A DNA stretch of 64,000 nucleotides, taken from Agrypnia vestita. Its lineage: Eukaryota > Arthropoda > Insecta > Trichoptera > Phryganeidae. A program made the translations under genes and the position numbers. Within the stretch, counting starts at the first letter, position 1, and every line of letters begins with the position of its first letter. The notes below the pieces were generated by a model. It was not told the origin of the DNA. It was given only the letters and a program-made list of their open reading frames with translations, and made no database searches. This document shows positions 36,305 to 47,713 of this stretch, in pieces. The stretch spans positions 1 through 64,000 of the forward strand of contig JADDOH010002292.1 of NCBI GenBank assembly GCA_016648135.1. The letters run 5' to 3'.

Positions 36305-37817
36305 TATCATATGAATTTAGACGAGAATTCGGAGTCCGATACAAACGATTATAGTTTATCTGATTAAAATTAACTATAAGAATTCGAAATTATTTAACCA
36401 CAATTATACCCGCTTATATATTTATTTTAAAAGCCATAATCCGTCAAAAATATCGTAATTTTATTATATATTTCGGCCGCCAGTTAAGGCTGTGAGAACA
36501 GCGCTATCCAGAGTAGCGTAGTGCCTTGATAACATTAGTGTTGGAAATAAAATAGAGAATTTTGCTTTTTTTGCTTCCTATACCTCATTATTATTTGAGC
36601 CATGCGGCAGCGTTAGTGATGGACATTGTTACATAGAGAATGATATATTTTGATTAATACTAATGACATATGCCTTACAATAGTGGATACACTTACAAAT
36701 TTTAATTATACTTAAACTGAAATATTTAAAACAATCACGAAATTAAAAAAATATATTATTCAGAGTATTTTATTAAAAAAACAAAGTCAATGTCTTTATT
36801 TTATTTAACAGTTTTGAAATCATACTAATTTTGAAAACGAAATTCGATTAGTTATTAGATTCTAGTTACGGTTACGAATAGATTTCTAAATAATTATTAT
36901 TTGGGGATTAAAAAAATGAAATATAGTTTTTTTATAATACATATATATGCTAATTTCAGGTTAAGAAAATAGAATACTATTTATATATTCTTTTCTATCT
37001 ATCATTTACTCAAAAAAAGAATGTTACGAGATTTTGTAAACGGACTGTTACTCACACTTATGCAAAAGGCTTACCTAAAGTGAATGGACTCTAATAAAAA
37101 AAAACTGTTTTTTTTTAGTACTTATTTGTGTATTATATTAGTTCTTTATTTAAAATTTTGTATCGACTGACGAAGGAAGACATTGAAGCCTTAAGATATA
37201 TTGTTCGAAGTATATTTTCAAACATCACCGTAGTTTAGTATGCGTTCACTGCAAATAATATAATTTTTACGAAGGCTAAACTCAGTTTAGGACTGTGTTG
37301 ATTCTCAAAATTTTCATTTTAGGAGAGTATGTGTTAAATTTCATAATTTCTTGTCTATAATTTTTTCAAAAAAAATTTTCTTTATTTAAATATTTTTTAT
37401 TTTTTATATACATACATAAGAGTTTAAGTTTTATCTCATTTCGATTCAAGAAATTCTATATTAATTAATATTTTTTAAAGATATTAAGTTAAAAATGTAC
37501 CAAATAAGTATTCAAAAGAAAATGAAAAGACTGATTACAATAAAACAACGATTTTTATTTTATTTTTCCATAGTCATTCAAATTCATTGTGATTTAGCAG
37601 ACCTTATTTTCATTAGCAATTAAAATTGTATTTTTCAGTTAAATAAATAATTTATATTAATATTGTCAATAATTAAAATCTAAACTATCTACACGTATAC
37701 CAAAAATTGATTTAACAACATTAATAACACTTATTATTTCATTAATTTAAAGCCGGGTGTTTCTACCCCCATTGTAGCTTAGTAGTACCTAAATTCAATG
37801 TAGCCTTTAAGGGTTAA

Positions 37818-38648
37818 AAGAACTGCTAAATTAAAATTTCCCGAGAAGGGGTTATATTATTCTTGAAAGGATGAAATAGTAGATTTTCCTTATAAGGTCT
37901 CGGGATACCTTCAATGCACATAAAATTTCTTACATAATTTGGCAGTGAATCCAAGAAAGCAATTCAAAGTAAAAGTTGCGAACCTCGGTCTACCGTGTTC
38001 CCCCGCGGAGCTTGTGTGTACTGTTGAAATTAAAACAATAATTCAATTTACTCGCTTTGTTCTGTGGTCGCGGGCTTGAAATATAACTCCAAATTTACGC
38101 AAATATAATAAAACAAATTAATTTTGAAGGGAAAAGCGACCAATTATCTTGCTGTTTAAAAGAAAATTTTCCGCTCGAAGTGCGAAAACTTCAACCGCCT
38201 ACATGATTTGATTCTTTACATAGAATATTGCTTCAGAATTAAATTTTAAGCGGATTTCATAAGAAATGTTTCGTTTTATTTCTAGTATTAATCTTATTCA
38301 TACCATTTCTTTAATTTACTAAAATAGTAATGTTTGAAAATAAACTATAGACTTCTTGTCTCATCAAGAGATGTTCCTACTGCTCCACTTTTTTATACTT
38401 TACTAACATAAAAAAATAGTTATAACAATTTCTTTCAGAATTCAAAGAAATTGCTAGAGCCATAAAATATATTTTTGATATTCTATAATTCCACTTTAAT
38501 GCCATATACTTCAATAGCTCTGTCTTCAAACTACAGACTTTATAAAATTGAAAGAGGGTTCTTACTCTCTTTGTTACACTTTTTTCACAAATCATAGATA
38601 AAGATTAATGAAAACTACTCGCGATCGACTGCTTGAAGTTAAATTATA
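37818..38648. other. Non-coding
   Basis: No gene or shared repeat recognised. Confidence 0.35.
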
Positions 38649-38771
38649 GGCCCGAATTCAGAGTCAATACGTAGATGATTTAAAGGTTATGGTACGCCTT
38701 AAAAGTGTTATTTTGAACTGGAAATTATGCTTCTAAGGCATACCTTAACCTTTGACTCTGAATTCCAGCCC
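38649..38771. mobile_element. 123 bp hairpin MITE
   Basis: Almost a full palindrome: GGCCCGAATTCAGAGTCAA pairs with TTGACTCTGAATTCCAGCCC, and the inner AAGGTTATGGTACGCCTTAA also pairs. Flanked by TA on both sides (38647-38648, 38772-38773). Consistent with a Tc1/mariner-type or other TA-targeting MITE. Confidence 0.8.
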
Positions 38772-39172
38772 TAATGAGTATAATGCGGAGCGGGCGCTGC
38801 AAGACGCGTCCGCTCCGTGTGAAAGGTAATTTATATATGAATCTAGAGTGCTCTACGAACCGCCATATATTAAAACTTAAAATAATCTGACATGTGAATT
38901 TAACATTCAGTATATCATGAACAAGCTACTAGGTAATATTTTTTTCTAGCTAGAATACTGATAGAAGTGAATATTTTTATACATTTTCTATCACTCTCGT
39001 GTCTCAATGCATCGAGATTCGAAGCTACAATCCCGTTAATTTTTTCAAGTCCAAACTATAACTCATTCACTAAAATTATCTTTGTTTATTTAAACAAACA
39101 AATTTAAGTACTTTTGTGTTAATTTTCACTGAACTAAACAAAATACTTTACTAGACATATCTACGTTAGGTA

Positions 39173-39315
39173 CAGTTGCCGGCAAACTTCTTGAAATTTT
39201 TTGGCGTAATGGGGGAATGCGTAGAAGACAAAATTTGGGTCTCGTTGGTGGAATGGTACATGCGCAAACTTCCCCCCACTACGCCGTAAAATTTCAAGAT
39301 GTTTGCCGGCAACTG
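39173..39315. mobile_element. 143 bp MITE with CAGTTGCCGGCAAAC ends
   Basis: About 45 bp inverted repeats starting CAGTTGCCGGCAAAC at both ends, meeting around a short centre, with TA on both sides. TA target and CAGT start fit Tc1/mariner-type MITEs. Confidence 0.85.
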
Positions 39316-39317
39316 TA

Positions 39318-39400
39318 ATTTTGTAATTATAGTTTCGGAGAAGCAGTCCCTCTCGTCATCAAATTTATCTGTGTGCAAATTAAAATAATCAAGTTACACT
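39318..39400 (-). repeat. Fragment of the 4.7 kb hammerhead-type family
   Basis: The minus strand reads TTGATGA, helix CGAGAG...CTTCTC, GAAACTATAATT. The core C is T. Only one arm is present, directly beside the MITE. Confidence 0.6.
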
Positions 39401-40200
39401 ACCAAGTAAGCCACATACATTAACATTTTTGGGACTATGTTATCGGAAGCTTCTTAATAAAAACTTTGACACATAAATTAGTCTCCAGAGCGCTCTCGTG
39501 CAGCTAGGAATTTGAAGGCAGCTAGAGTTGCGCGTGCGTGCGTGAAATCATCAAGTGTCGAACCTACGAGCCTATCTCGTGCCGATCGTTAATAAGACCT
39601 ACTGTTTGCTGAAAAGTTAACGTTTACCTGCAATCTTAAGTTTTCAGTTAACAAGGAAATATTAAAACGAAAAGGGAATAATGTGATAATGCCTCGCACA
39701 ATATTTATAAGAATCATTTCAAATTATCCGTGTAATATAGTCTGGTTTATTTATCATTTATTTAATCCACGTAGTCTGGGAATAAGCGCGCTAACCTGGC
39801 CCGTCTCATCTCTTGATCTGAAACCAAAGTTAGTTCTAAACGTTCTTCTTAATCAATATGACGTAATGAAAAAATAATGTAACGAAGTGTCTGTAATTAA
39901 CCTTCATAATAGATGCTGGTGGAGATTTAACAGGTTCATGTATACACTTCTGCGGTAGCGATACTGCGGATGCAATTCCAAAGTTCTTTAGTAGTATGGT
40001 TCTTCTTCAATAAAAGTGGCGTGCCTGGTGACTGCTCTCTGTCCACTCAGCGCCCCCTCTGCTCTCTGGTCTCCCCAGCATGCTGGGAGGAGCAGTAAGA
40101 GTACTCCTACTTCTTTGGATTCAGTTGTGTTTCAGACCAAGTAAGATAAAGTGGGCCAATTTATGCCCAACCCGGTACTGTAATACTCACCTGAATATAT
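39401..40200. other. Non-coding; right part likely decayed retroelement
   Basis: No gene supported up to about 39990. 40000-40200 may be remnants of the pol gene that becomes readable at 40200. Confidence 0.35.
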
Positions 40201-40202
40201 TA

Positions 40203-40318
40203 GTCTAGGAGCTGACCGTCGTCAACCCTACAAAGTCGTTCATCTGGACCGGTTGACCAAATATCATGAAAATAACGATGATCCTCTTCGGGACGAACAG
40301 TCTTCGAGAGCGAGAGAC
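40203..40318 (+). pseudogene. Ty3/gypsy integrase C-terminal end
   Basis: A short open segment reads RRQPYKVVHLDRLTKYHE, then NNDDPLRDEQ, the usual end of a Ty3/gypsy pol polyprotein (integrase tail). An in-frame stop lies upstream near 40173. A purine run (CGAGAGCGAGAGAC) directly follows and leads into the LTR as a polypurine tract. Confidence 0.7.
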
Positions 40319-41089
40319 TGTCACTTGTCACAACACTATCGAAAAATCTAGAATGCCTTGGGTGATCTACGGCCTTTGGGAGGCATCTGAAACATTCGAG
40401 AAAAACTCAGAAAAGCCTAGAAGCCACGGGAATGTTCTCCTAAACACTAGAAAGATCTAGGAGGTTCGATACCAGCTTCTCAGATATAAATATTGCCGAA
40501 CGCGGCGGAAGAGTTGTTGTTGTCGCATTGACAGTTCGTTACCGGGCTAAATCACTGCGAAGTGCATCACAGGCGACGCCAGGTGTACCTTGTCGTAAAA
40601 TTGCGAAGTGGCAGATATCGAAGTGAATAACCGAGCGAATCTTACCGAAAGAGGCGAAATAAACTGGAGCAATTACTGCGAGCGAAAACTAGATGGAATG
40701 TTCTAGTGAATGTTGAATAAAATATTCCAGAGGTAATAAAGTGTTTATTTACGAGTGATATATTGCGAAAAGGGAAATTTAAAGAATAGTGTTAATTTTT
40801 ATAGTGTTAAGTGATTTTGTATATTGAATAGTTAAATTGTCGGTAATTAATTTTATTTTATTTTATTTTATTTTGGGAAAAAACAGTACAATGTAATAAA
40901 AAAATTATATAATATCGAAAAAAATATTCAAGATTCCTCGAAGCTGGTAAAAAAAAACTAAGTAAAAAATAATAAAAAATATGTGATAAAAGTTAAAATT
41001 ATGATGGGTAATCATTTAATTTAATTAATAAATCGCTAATTAATTTCCAGCGTTTTCATTCATTCCTACCGCAGCCACATCTCGTGACA
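40319..41089 (+). repeat. 3' LTR of a Ty3/gypsy-like element (771 bp)
   Basis: Begins TGTCAC just after the polypurine tract and ends GTGACA, giving the expected short terminal inverted repeat. A TATAAATA promoter box is at about 40485, with AATAAA signals at about 40659 and 40719. No 5' LTR is in the window, so the element is truncated. Confidence 0.6.
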
Positions 41090-41980
41090 TTATTGTAAAG
41101 TCTAGAAAATAATTCACTGTCACAGCTAGTTAGTCATTCTTCTAATGACTGCATTTCGCTGATGGCATATTTTCGGGGCAACTTCAACAATGATAGTTTT
41201 CATTTTAAAATGAAATGCAAAAATTTATTTTCAAAATCATTCAACGCGCATGTCGGATTACAAGCTGGCCGCGCTCGTAATAAATGCCAAACAATTTTAG
41301 TTCTTCGCACTCTCATAGAGCCAGGCATGTTGTGTTTTAATCTGAATTAAAAACCATAATTGATTTTCGTCCAAGTACAGCGTGGATTGGACCGATGGTA
41401 TTTTACTCTTTTAATTGCTTTAAATACTTTGGGATGCCTTGATTATTAAAAGAGTTTGTGATATTTATGAAGAATCTTTGTACAGTTTTAGTTAGTCATT
41501 TCTTTAACATCTAAAAATTACAGCTTTCCTGAATTTTCTTTTCTTGGGTGTTATTTTGGTAAAATAATAAATTATGTAAGTTTTAATTAAAAAGACCCTC
41601 ATCCAAAGGGCCCATAATTGGGGAAAACCCAACGGACCGCGCGAACCGACTGTAATGTGCATGCTTGACATAAGATCTCCAGACGAGGGGTGGTCCAAAT
41701 TTTATTTTTTACCGAAGAATCCGCGATGTGTAAGCTTCTGGATGGGTTGGAAATTACCCCTTCCTTGCACTGAGATGGAAAAATGTTAAAAGAAACTGTT
41801 GAGGCGTATTTATACCTACTGGGTGACCGCCGAAAATAACAGTCTGCTTTATTAGACCCGCTATGAAAAAACTTTCGAGACTAAATTTGGACGGTGAAGT
41901 AAACATTCGGATTTAGATATGCGGTTTGCATGGCCCCTAACTACAGTGTTATAAGTTATGCAAAGTTGTAAGGAATCTGT
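41090..41980. other. Non-coding
   Basis: No gene supported. Confidence 0.35.
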
Positions 41981-42973
41981 AGGGGAGAACAGGGTAATGA
42001 GAGCGGTCGGGTAGTAAGAGCGATAGTGATTGAACGAAGAGTAGGCACATTCGCGCTATCGTAAACACTCGGCCGCTTCTGTCAACCATCGAGAAACTTC
42101 ACCTGACGAACACGAGTCGGTAGTGCCATGCGTTAAGGCACGAGGGACGGTTGTGTGATTTTCGATCCACGCTTATAAAAAACTGCTGATTGCGAGCGCC
42201 AAGGCAAGCATGAAATTATATTCTTGTTTTATTATGTTTATGCTTATTACATCCCTAGATTTATTTACCAGCAAGTTCAATTGGTTAAATTATGATTGAA
42301 AGTAGAATTACATATTTATATTATTACTTTTCAAAATGGTGGTCAGCAGGTAATGGTAGCCTAGCATGTTTTAATGCAATTTGTGACGAAGAGTCAGAAT
42401 ATTCAGAAGAGGAAGCTTTATTTACAATTTATTTAGACACGGGAAAAAGTGGGTAGATGTGGTACCGATGCAGAAGTTGCGGAAACTAGGCCCATAAAGA
42501 ATGTTCTGGCAGCGAGTTCAGATACTTATATTTGTGCTTTTTGTTTGGATCCGTAAAAATTTGGGTCCTTTATTTTTCTTTAATAATTTCATCTTTATTG
42601 ATTTGTTTTGGTTACAATGTTGATTTTTTTTTATATGTTTTACAAATAGATCTACGTATCAATAACTAATATTTCATTTAAATTATTTTTAGTTAAATTT
42701 TCGGGAAAGAGTAAATATTATGGCTCCAATTTCCCATATAAGCGTTAAATGGGCTCTCTTTACCCGCATGTGTCGGGTAATGGGAGCGACCGACTTTTTT
42801 TCAAAAATCGTTATTGTACCTTCATACATGACTGTGATAGATTATAAATGTGATTAAAATTTAGTTGGATAATCAATGTAGGAGTTCCTAATTAAAAATT
42901 ATAAGAATTTTAACAAATGTGGTTTTTATCACAAATTTCCCATAGTAGGCTCCCATTACCCTGTTCTCCCCTA
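41981..42973. mobile_element. 993 bp TIR element, no transposase
   Basis: The ends share a 25 bp inverted repeat with one mismatch (TAGGGGAGAACAGGGTAATG...). The trinucleotide CTG flanks both sides; alternatively the outer TA could be the duplication. Internal GGGTAATGGGAGCG words repeat the terminal motif near 42775. Superfamily not assigned. Confidence 0.8.
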
Positions 42974-43093
42974 CTGGTGTAAAATACTAACCCCCTTTTT
43001 TTTATTGAAGTACAATAAAATAGAATCCCGCACAGCCTTTTTTCATACATAGGTTAATAATAAATCAAACCCAGAAATAATCATCAATTAAGC

Positions 43094-43713
43094 ATGTATA
43101 TCAGTACCTTAGTAGCATGTGTATACGCACATTGCTAGTAATGAGCATGCTCATTATGTAATGTCATTCTCCTTAAGAAGGAGTATCTTTTGAGCATGTG
43201 TGAACAGGCTTGCTTATGAATATGCTAATGTCATTCGCGGCTAGCATCGATTATCAATGCGATCTTCTTAGTCCACGACAGAAAAAAAATATGGCGCGTT
43301 GGGGAGATGACAAAACATTACTTTTCGTGAGTTATTATAGGAATCACGAATGTTTGTGGAATACTCGGTCACCGCTATGTAAAAATAATATAGCAAGAAA
43401 TAAGGTTTATGAAACTTTATTAAAGGATACCAATGATTCTACAATAAAAATTATAAAAACTAAAATCAAAAATGTGCAGATGGAAATTCGGGAACTGTTT
43501 TGATTTATTGGTTCACTTGAATTTCCTGTTTCAGTTTGCAATGTTTCCATTTTGAATAAGAGCATCTCTATTCTATGACAAGAGCATGCTACTAATAAGC
43601 ATGTGTGTTTGATTGTTAGCTTTGAGCATGGTCATTCATGAGCGCGATTAAAATAAGCATGCTAATAACGAGCAAGTGTGTTCAGTTGTAAGAGCATGTA
43701 TCAGTACCTTAAA
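43094..43713. mobile_element. Mini-element carrying a MADF-domain fragment
   Basis: GCATGT..ATCAGTACCTTA occurs at both edges (43094 and 43695). Inside these, AGCATG-rich ends (GCTAGTAATGAGCATGCTCA near 43132 against complement GAGCAAGTGTG...GCATGC near 43670) form an imperfect inverted repeat. AGCATG words recur throughout. PIF/Harbinger elements often carry a MADF/Myb-like second gene, so this may be an internally deleted Harbinger. Confidence 0.5.
43291..43503 (+). CDS. MADF-like DNA-binding domain protein, short
   Basis: A 70-codon frame starting MARWGDD (the ATG at 43210 is in frame but precedes non-conserved sequence). WGDDKTLLFVSYYRNHECLW fits MADF helix 1, SPLCKNNIARNKVYETLL fits helix 2, and IIKTKIKNVQMEIRE the start of helix 3. 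MADF domains bind DNA in Adf-1-type regulators and in the second protein of PIF/Harbinger transposons. The domain ends early, so it is probably a remnant of the transposon accessory protein; a domesticated gene is less likely. Confidence 0.55.
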   Translation: MARWGDDKTLLFVSYYRNHECLWNTRSPLCKNNIARNKVYETLLKDTNDSTIKIIKTKIKNVQMEIRELF

Positions 43714-43989
43714 GCTATTATTATAGTAAATAAGTCATTATGGTTGATAAATTTCTATGAAACAACAAAGACAAAGTAAAACTAAGTAAAAATTGTTGAC
43801 AATGTTCTACTGTTCTTGAGCTGTTTAATGAGTAAAGAATGTAACTTTTTAAATGGATACCTAGATATTTTCCCTGAAAATCTTGGTGACGTGAGCAAGG
43901 AGAACATTAAGGAAATGAGATCCATCAAAATATTACGGAGATGAAAATTCTATACCAGGGTTGTTTTGGAAAGTCAACGTGATGGGTGA

Positions 43990-44215
43990 CAACTGCTCGA
44001 TCCTATATCGTAAAATTCAAGAAACCTTACATAAGAAAAAAGTAATGGGTAATGTAAGACTATAGATTAAAATTAAGTTGTTAATAATAGTAATCTTAGG
44101 GGTGGGAGTACGCAGGAAATATAGATTCTCCCTGAAGAAGCTACGGTAGTAGCGAAACCTGGTTGGATTTGACAATAAATATAAGTGGTGTTTAACCAAG
44201 TTATTTTTATTTATT
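43990..44215 (+). repeat. Hammerhead-bearing repeat, CTGAAGA type
   Basis: Contains the CTGAAGA motif below and a following AT-rich part ending TTTATTTATTCAATTATAATG, the same order (motif, ~50 bp, AT-rich end) as the other hammerhead repeats. No inverted partner was seen nearby. Left boundary is estimated. Confidence 0.5.
44128..44170 (+). ncRNA. Hammerhead-like motif, CTGAAGA/AACCTGGTT variant
   Basis: CTGAAGA at 44132-44138, one extra A, helix GCTAC, loop GGTA, GTAGC, GAAA at 44154-44157, then palindromic ACCTGGT. TCC before and GGA after give a three-pair proximal stem I. All core letters are present. Stem I beyond three pairs is not evident. Confidence 0.5.
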
Positions 44216-44820
44216 CAATTATAATGTCCCACCACCAAGTGTTTGCTTCCTTCGAAAATTAGATATTTTTTTATTTATTAAGAATCCATATTAAAATCTT
44301 TTTACATTTTTTTGCTGGAAATGCCACTCAACTGACCCTAGGGCCAGTGTTAGGTTTCTGAGTGTCAGTATAACTTTGTAGCAGTGTAACAGTTATGGCT
44401 TTTTGTATGGAATGAAATATGAATAAGTAAACGGCTTATATGTACGCGTGTATACATATACGTGAATGTGAGTACACACAAAAAACATATCATTTTACAT
44501 TCATATACCGATTTATACATTTATATTATAATTATTTTTACTGTAAATACGAATATGTAGAACGATAGTTTCATTTCAGAATTAGATACATAAATTCAAT
44601 TCATTCAATAAAAAAAAAACAGATGGCTAGAATGCAGTTGGTCCATCACACGAGAGAATTTAAAAGAGTGCGTAAATATTCTAAATATCCCAAAGCCCGG
44701 CCGTTTGGGGGAACATTCCGGAACAGCGGACAGACTTGAACCAAACCACAAATATATGAATGCAATTGTAGTGGACCGAACCATATACATATTATACATA
44801 CATGGGTAGTGGGTAGTTAC

Positions 44821-45049
44821 CAGGCGCGTGCAGTGGGAACAAGAAGCATGACTTTTTCCTAAGAATGTCTTTTGAAAAGAAACCGATATTAGAGATATAT
44901 CTCGTAATATTCCAATCACAATAATTAAAATATTATTCAGATTTTAATATTTGATAATATTCTGCCAGATAAATATTTAATTTTAATTTATTTTTTCAAA
45001 ATATATGTTTAAATAAAAATCATGCTTTTGTTCCCACTGCACGCCCCTG
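44821..45049. mobile_element. hAT-type MITE (229 bp)
   Basis: Ends CAGG(C/G)GCGTGCAGTGGGAAC at both sides, flanked by GTAGTTAC and GTGGTTAC, an 8-bp duplication with one mismatch, as expected for hAT. AT-rich interior. The same termini bound the composite at 54355-56025. Confidence 0.9.
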
Positions 45050-45100
45050 GTGGTTACGTAACCAAAAAAATACCTATATAACTCAAAATACTTTGCATGG

Positions 45101-45145
45101 TTACATAACACTTGAAAATATTATTTATTTTCAAGTGTTATGTAA
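45101..45145. repeat. Perfect 20-bp hairpin
   Basis: TTACATAACACTTGAAAATA, five-base loop, then its exact complement. Origin unknown. Confidence 0.9.
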
Positions 45146-45568
45146 AGAAAAATTAATAGCTGTAAAATACAGTTAATTACCCATTGGAAATGGAACCTTT
45201 TCAAAACCAAAAGCTAAAAAAAAATTGTAAAGAAGAAAAAACCTAAACAAATTACTAAAGCCATTACAAATTATACATTCAAAGCGTCTCAAAAAGTGAA
45301 ATAAATTTTCTCCGTGTGTTTTTAAAAGCATTATTTCGAGATCATTCTTCTTTTCATATATATGGAACAGACTTAAGGCGCCTTGTCGGGCATTTAATTG
45401 GATATTTCAAAGCTCCGTATCTCATGATGGAAATAACTTTGCGAGTTTAAAATAATCGCGTTGACCTATAAATTCTAGACAGAGTAAGCTGTGTAAATTT
45501 TGTGACGCCGAGACTCACCATTGGCTGCTTCATACAAACAGACTCTCTACTTTATAATTAACATTGGC

Positions 45569-45641
45569 GGCCCTCGTAGCCCAGTGGATATGACACTGGC
45601 TTCTCCCACCGAGGGTTTAGGTTTCGATTCCCGGTGAGGTC
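45569..45641 (+). repeat. tRNA-derived SINE head
   Basis: 73 bases with a pol III box A-like TAGCCCAGTGGA and a box B-like GGTTTCGATTCCC (one extra T). Acceptor and anticodon stems pair poorly, so it is a SINE promoter rather than a working tRNA. An AT-rich body follows. Sequences of the form CCCTCGTAGCCCAGTGGATATGAC are, from memory, typical of lepidopteran SINEs. Confidence 0.75.
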
Positions 45642-45954
45642 TGCACTTTACCCCTATATTTTTAAAGGAAAAATAACTAAAGTAAAAAATAAATTAAATT
45701 AACGTAAGTAAATTAATTAAAGTAACCAGAATAATCCGAGAGAGTACTGATAAAGGCATTAAGTTTAAAACAAGTTGAAAAAAAAACAAGTTCCGAGATA
45801 ATCGCATTTAAAGAGATATGAAATCTTTGAAGCAGTCCAGCTTGTAGAATCATTTCGGATTAAAAAAAAAATGTGTAAGATCATTCGGCGCAGCTGTTTC
45901 TACGGAGACAGCCAAGCGAGCCGAGCCCGACGACTTATCAAATGTCGTCAATGG

Positions 45955-47500
45955 TATTTGGAGCAACGTGCTCGCCGAGCAGCGCCCAGTAGGTACGTCC
46001 GGAACTGCACAGCGGATGCCAGCGCCGAGGAGTTTCCGGCCGCAGCCCAGGCGGTTCGGAATACCTTCATTTGGACGCAGTGGACACCGTTAAAGAGGCG
46101 GTCACCGTGGCGCAACAGGTGTCGAAAATATTGCAACGAGGCAACATGACGCTGACCAATTGGGCATCGAATAGTCCAGAAGTTGTATGCCGCGTTGAGT
46201 CTGCTCTGCGGGCGATAGAACCAACAAGGATCATAGGCGAAGAGACGGCCATGGAGAAGGTGCTCGGGATCATGTGGGAACCGGCGTCGAACAAATTTAT
46301 ATTTAAATTTGTCAATCTACCTGAAATCTCAGAAGCAGACCACCCGACAGAGAGGGAGTTGCTGAGCACTGTGTTCGATCCGGTAGGATTCCTCGCCTGC
46401 CTAGAAATATGCTCCAAGATCTTTCTGCAGAAAGTGTGGTGATCTAAAATCGGCTGGGATGAGCACGCCGAGAAGTGGCGGGTATGGTATGCACCGGTGA
46501 AGAATAGCCAGTGCAGGATAGAACGCCAGAACGTATTGCAGCGGGCAAGTAAACTTGAGCTGCATATGTTCTGCAATGCGTCGGAGGAAACGTGCTGCGC
46601 AGTGGCCTATTTCGTCGAGAAGAAAGAGAACGGCATAAGTGTTGCCTTCATCTCGGAGAAATGCAAGGTGGCGCCATTGAAACCGCTCTCCATACCGAGG
46701 ATGGATTTGCAGGCGGCTCTGATAGCCGCGCGGTTGGCAGCCACGATAAAGAAGAAGCTTCACTGTGACATCTCCAGGACAATGAATTGTTGAATTGAAT
46801 GAATTCCACCACGGTGCTGTGCTGGCTGAGGACTGATCCGCGATCATACTCAGTGTTCGTCGCCAATAGACTTGGCGAGATCGACGAGCTCACAGACCCG
46901 CAGGCTGGAGATGGGTGCCCACTCGACTTAACCCCGCGGACGTTGGAACGCGAGACCTGGCCGCGAACAGAGTGTGGTTCAGCGGACCAGGTTTCCTCAA
47001 GCGAGGAGAGTCGACACGCCCACAGGAGAATCATAGACTACAGTCGGACGTGGCCTTAATGGAGAAAAGGCCAGAGACGGTGCCCTTGATCCGACTTCCT
47101 ACGACTGAGGGAGCGCTACCAGACGTTCGGCGCTTCTCATCATGGATCCGTTTACTACGAGCCACTGCGTGGGTGCGACGCTCTGTGGTGAACCGCCGCC
47201 ACCATGCAGACAAGCGCGCCAGACAAGACATCACAGCGGACGAGCGGGCCGCGGCTGAGCGCGCTTGGATTCTGCACGCCCAGGCGGGGCCTGAGGTGAA
47301 GACTCTCCAACAAGGCGGAGCAGTCATGAAGACCAGCCGGTTGTACCAGTTGACGCCCACTTTGGATGAACATGGTGTCATCAGGACGGGACCTCGGCTT
47401 GAAGGCACTGAGATGGAGGGAATTCCGGAAGGAACACATTTGACGATACACGGTGCGTTAGACGAAAGCATTTGCCTGAGGAAACAGTGGCACTGATTGG
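45955..47500 (+). pseudogene. BEL/Pao retrotransposon pol relic (RT end, RNase H, integrase start)
   Basis: Segments in changing frames follow BEL/Pao order. RT thumb and connection: MTLTNWASNSPEV near 46146, EKVLGIMWEP near 46256, TERELLSTVFDPVGFLA near 46350. RNase H: LHMFCNASEETCCAVAYF near 46560, where the usual Asp of the DAS motif is Asn, and LKPLSIPRMDLQAALIAAR near 46680. Tail: NSTTVLCWLRTD near 46801, LNPADVGTRDLA near 46925. Integrase N-terminal region from about 47230 (AWILHAQA). The YVDD catalytic region near 46055 is deleted or scrambled. GC-richer than its surroundings. Gag, protease and LTRs were not seen. Confidence 0.85.
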
Positions 47501-47713
47501 GACCCACCACATTTCCAGGGCCGTTCTGTGAGCCGACGGTTCCCATATCGGCCCTACTCTTGCGTCACCAGGTTGACATTTTTTTCTTACTATAGCCATC
47601 CCCGTGCGGCGCCGTGTAAAGGGCGAACGCCGCAAGGTTCTGGCTGCAAAACCATTCACTGTCCAATCCACCAGAAACTCTTTAGGTATTCATAAAATCA
47701 TACAATAAAGTAT

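Larger units (their letters stand above)
34330..37813. mobile_element. piggyBac-like relic with nested mariner
   Basis: Flanked by TTAA at 34326-34329 and 37814-37817. The termini share CCCTTAAAGGCTACA as an inverted repeat, matching piggyBac rules (TTAA target, CCY start). A second, internal inverted repeat (AGAGTCCATTCACTTTGGGT near 34585 against its complement near 37070) fits the sub-terminal repeats of that superfamily. Almost all coding sequence is gone; a short acidic frame at 36310-36366 (LDENSESDTNDYS) may be the remnant of the transposase N-terminus. The mariner at 35019-36304 accounts for 1.29 kb. Confidence 0.8.

Noticed and set aside
45569..45641. Functional tRNA gene
   Set aside because: Box B has an extra base, stems pair badly and the sequence matches a SINE head pattern.
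46067..47671. Several long minus-strand frames opposite the BEL/Pao relic
   Set aside because: GC-rich antisense shadows; the plus strand carries the recognisable RT/RNase H/integrase motifs.
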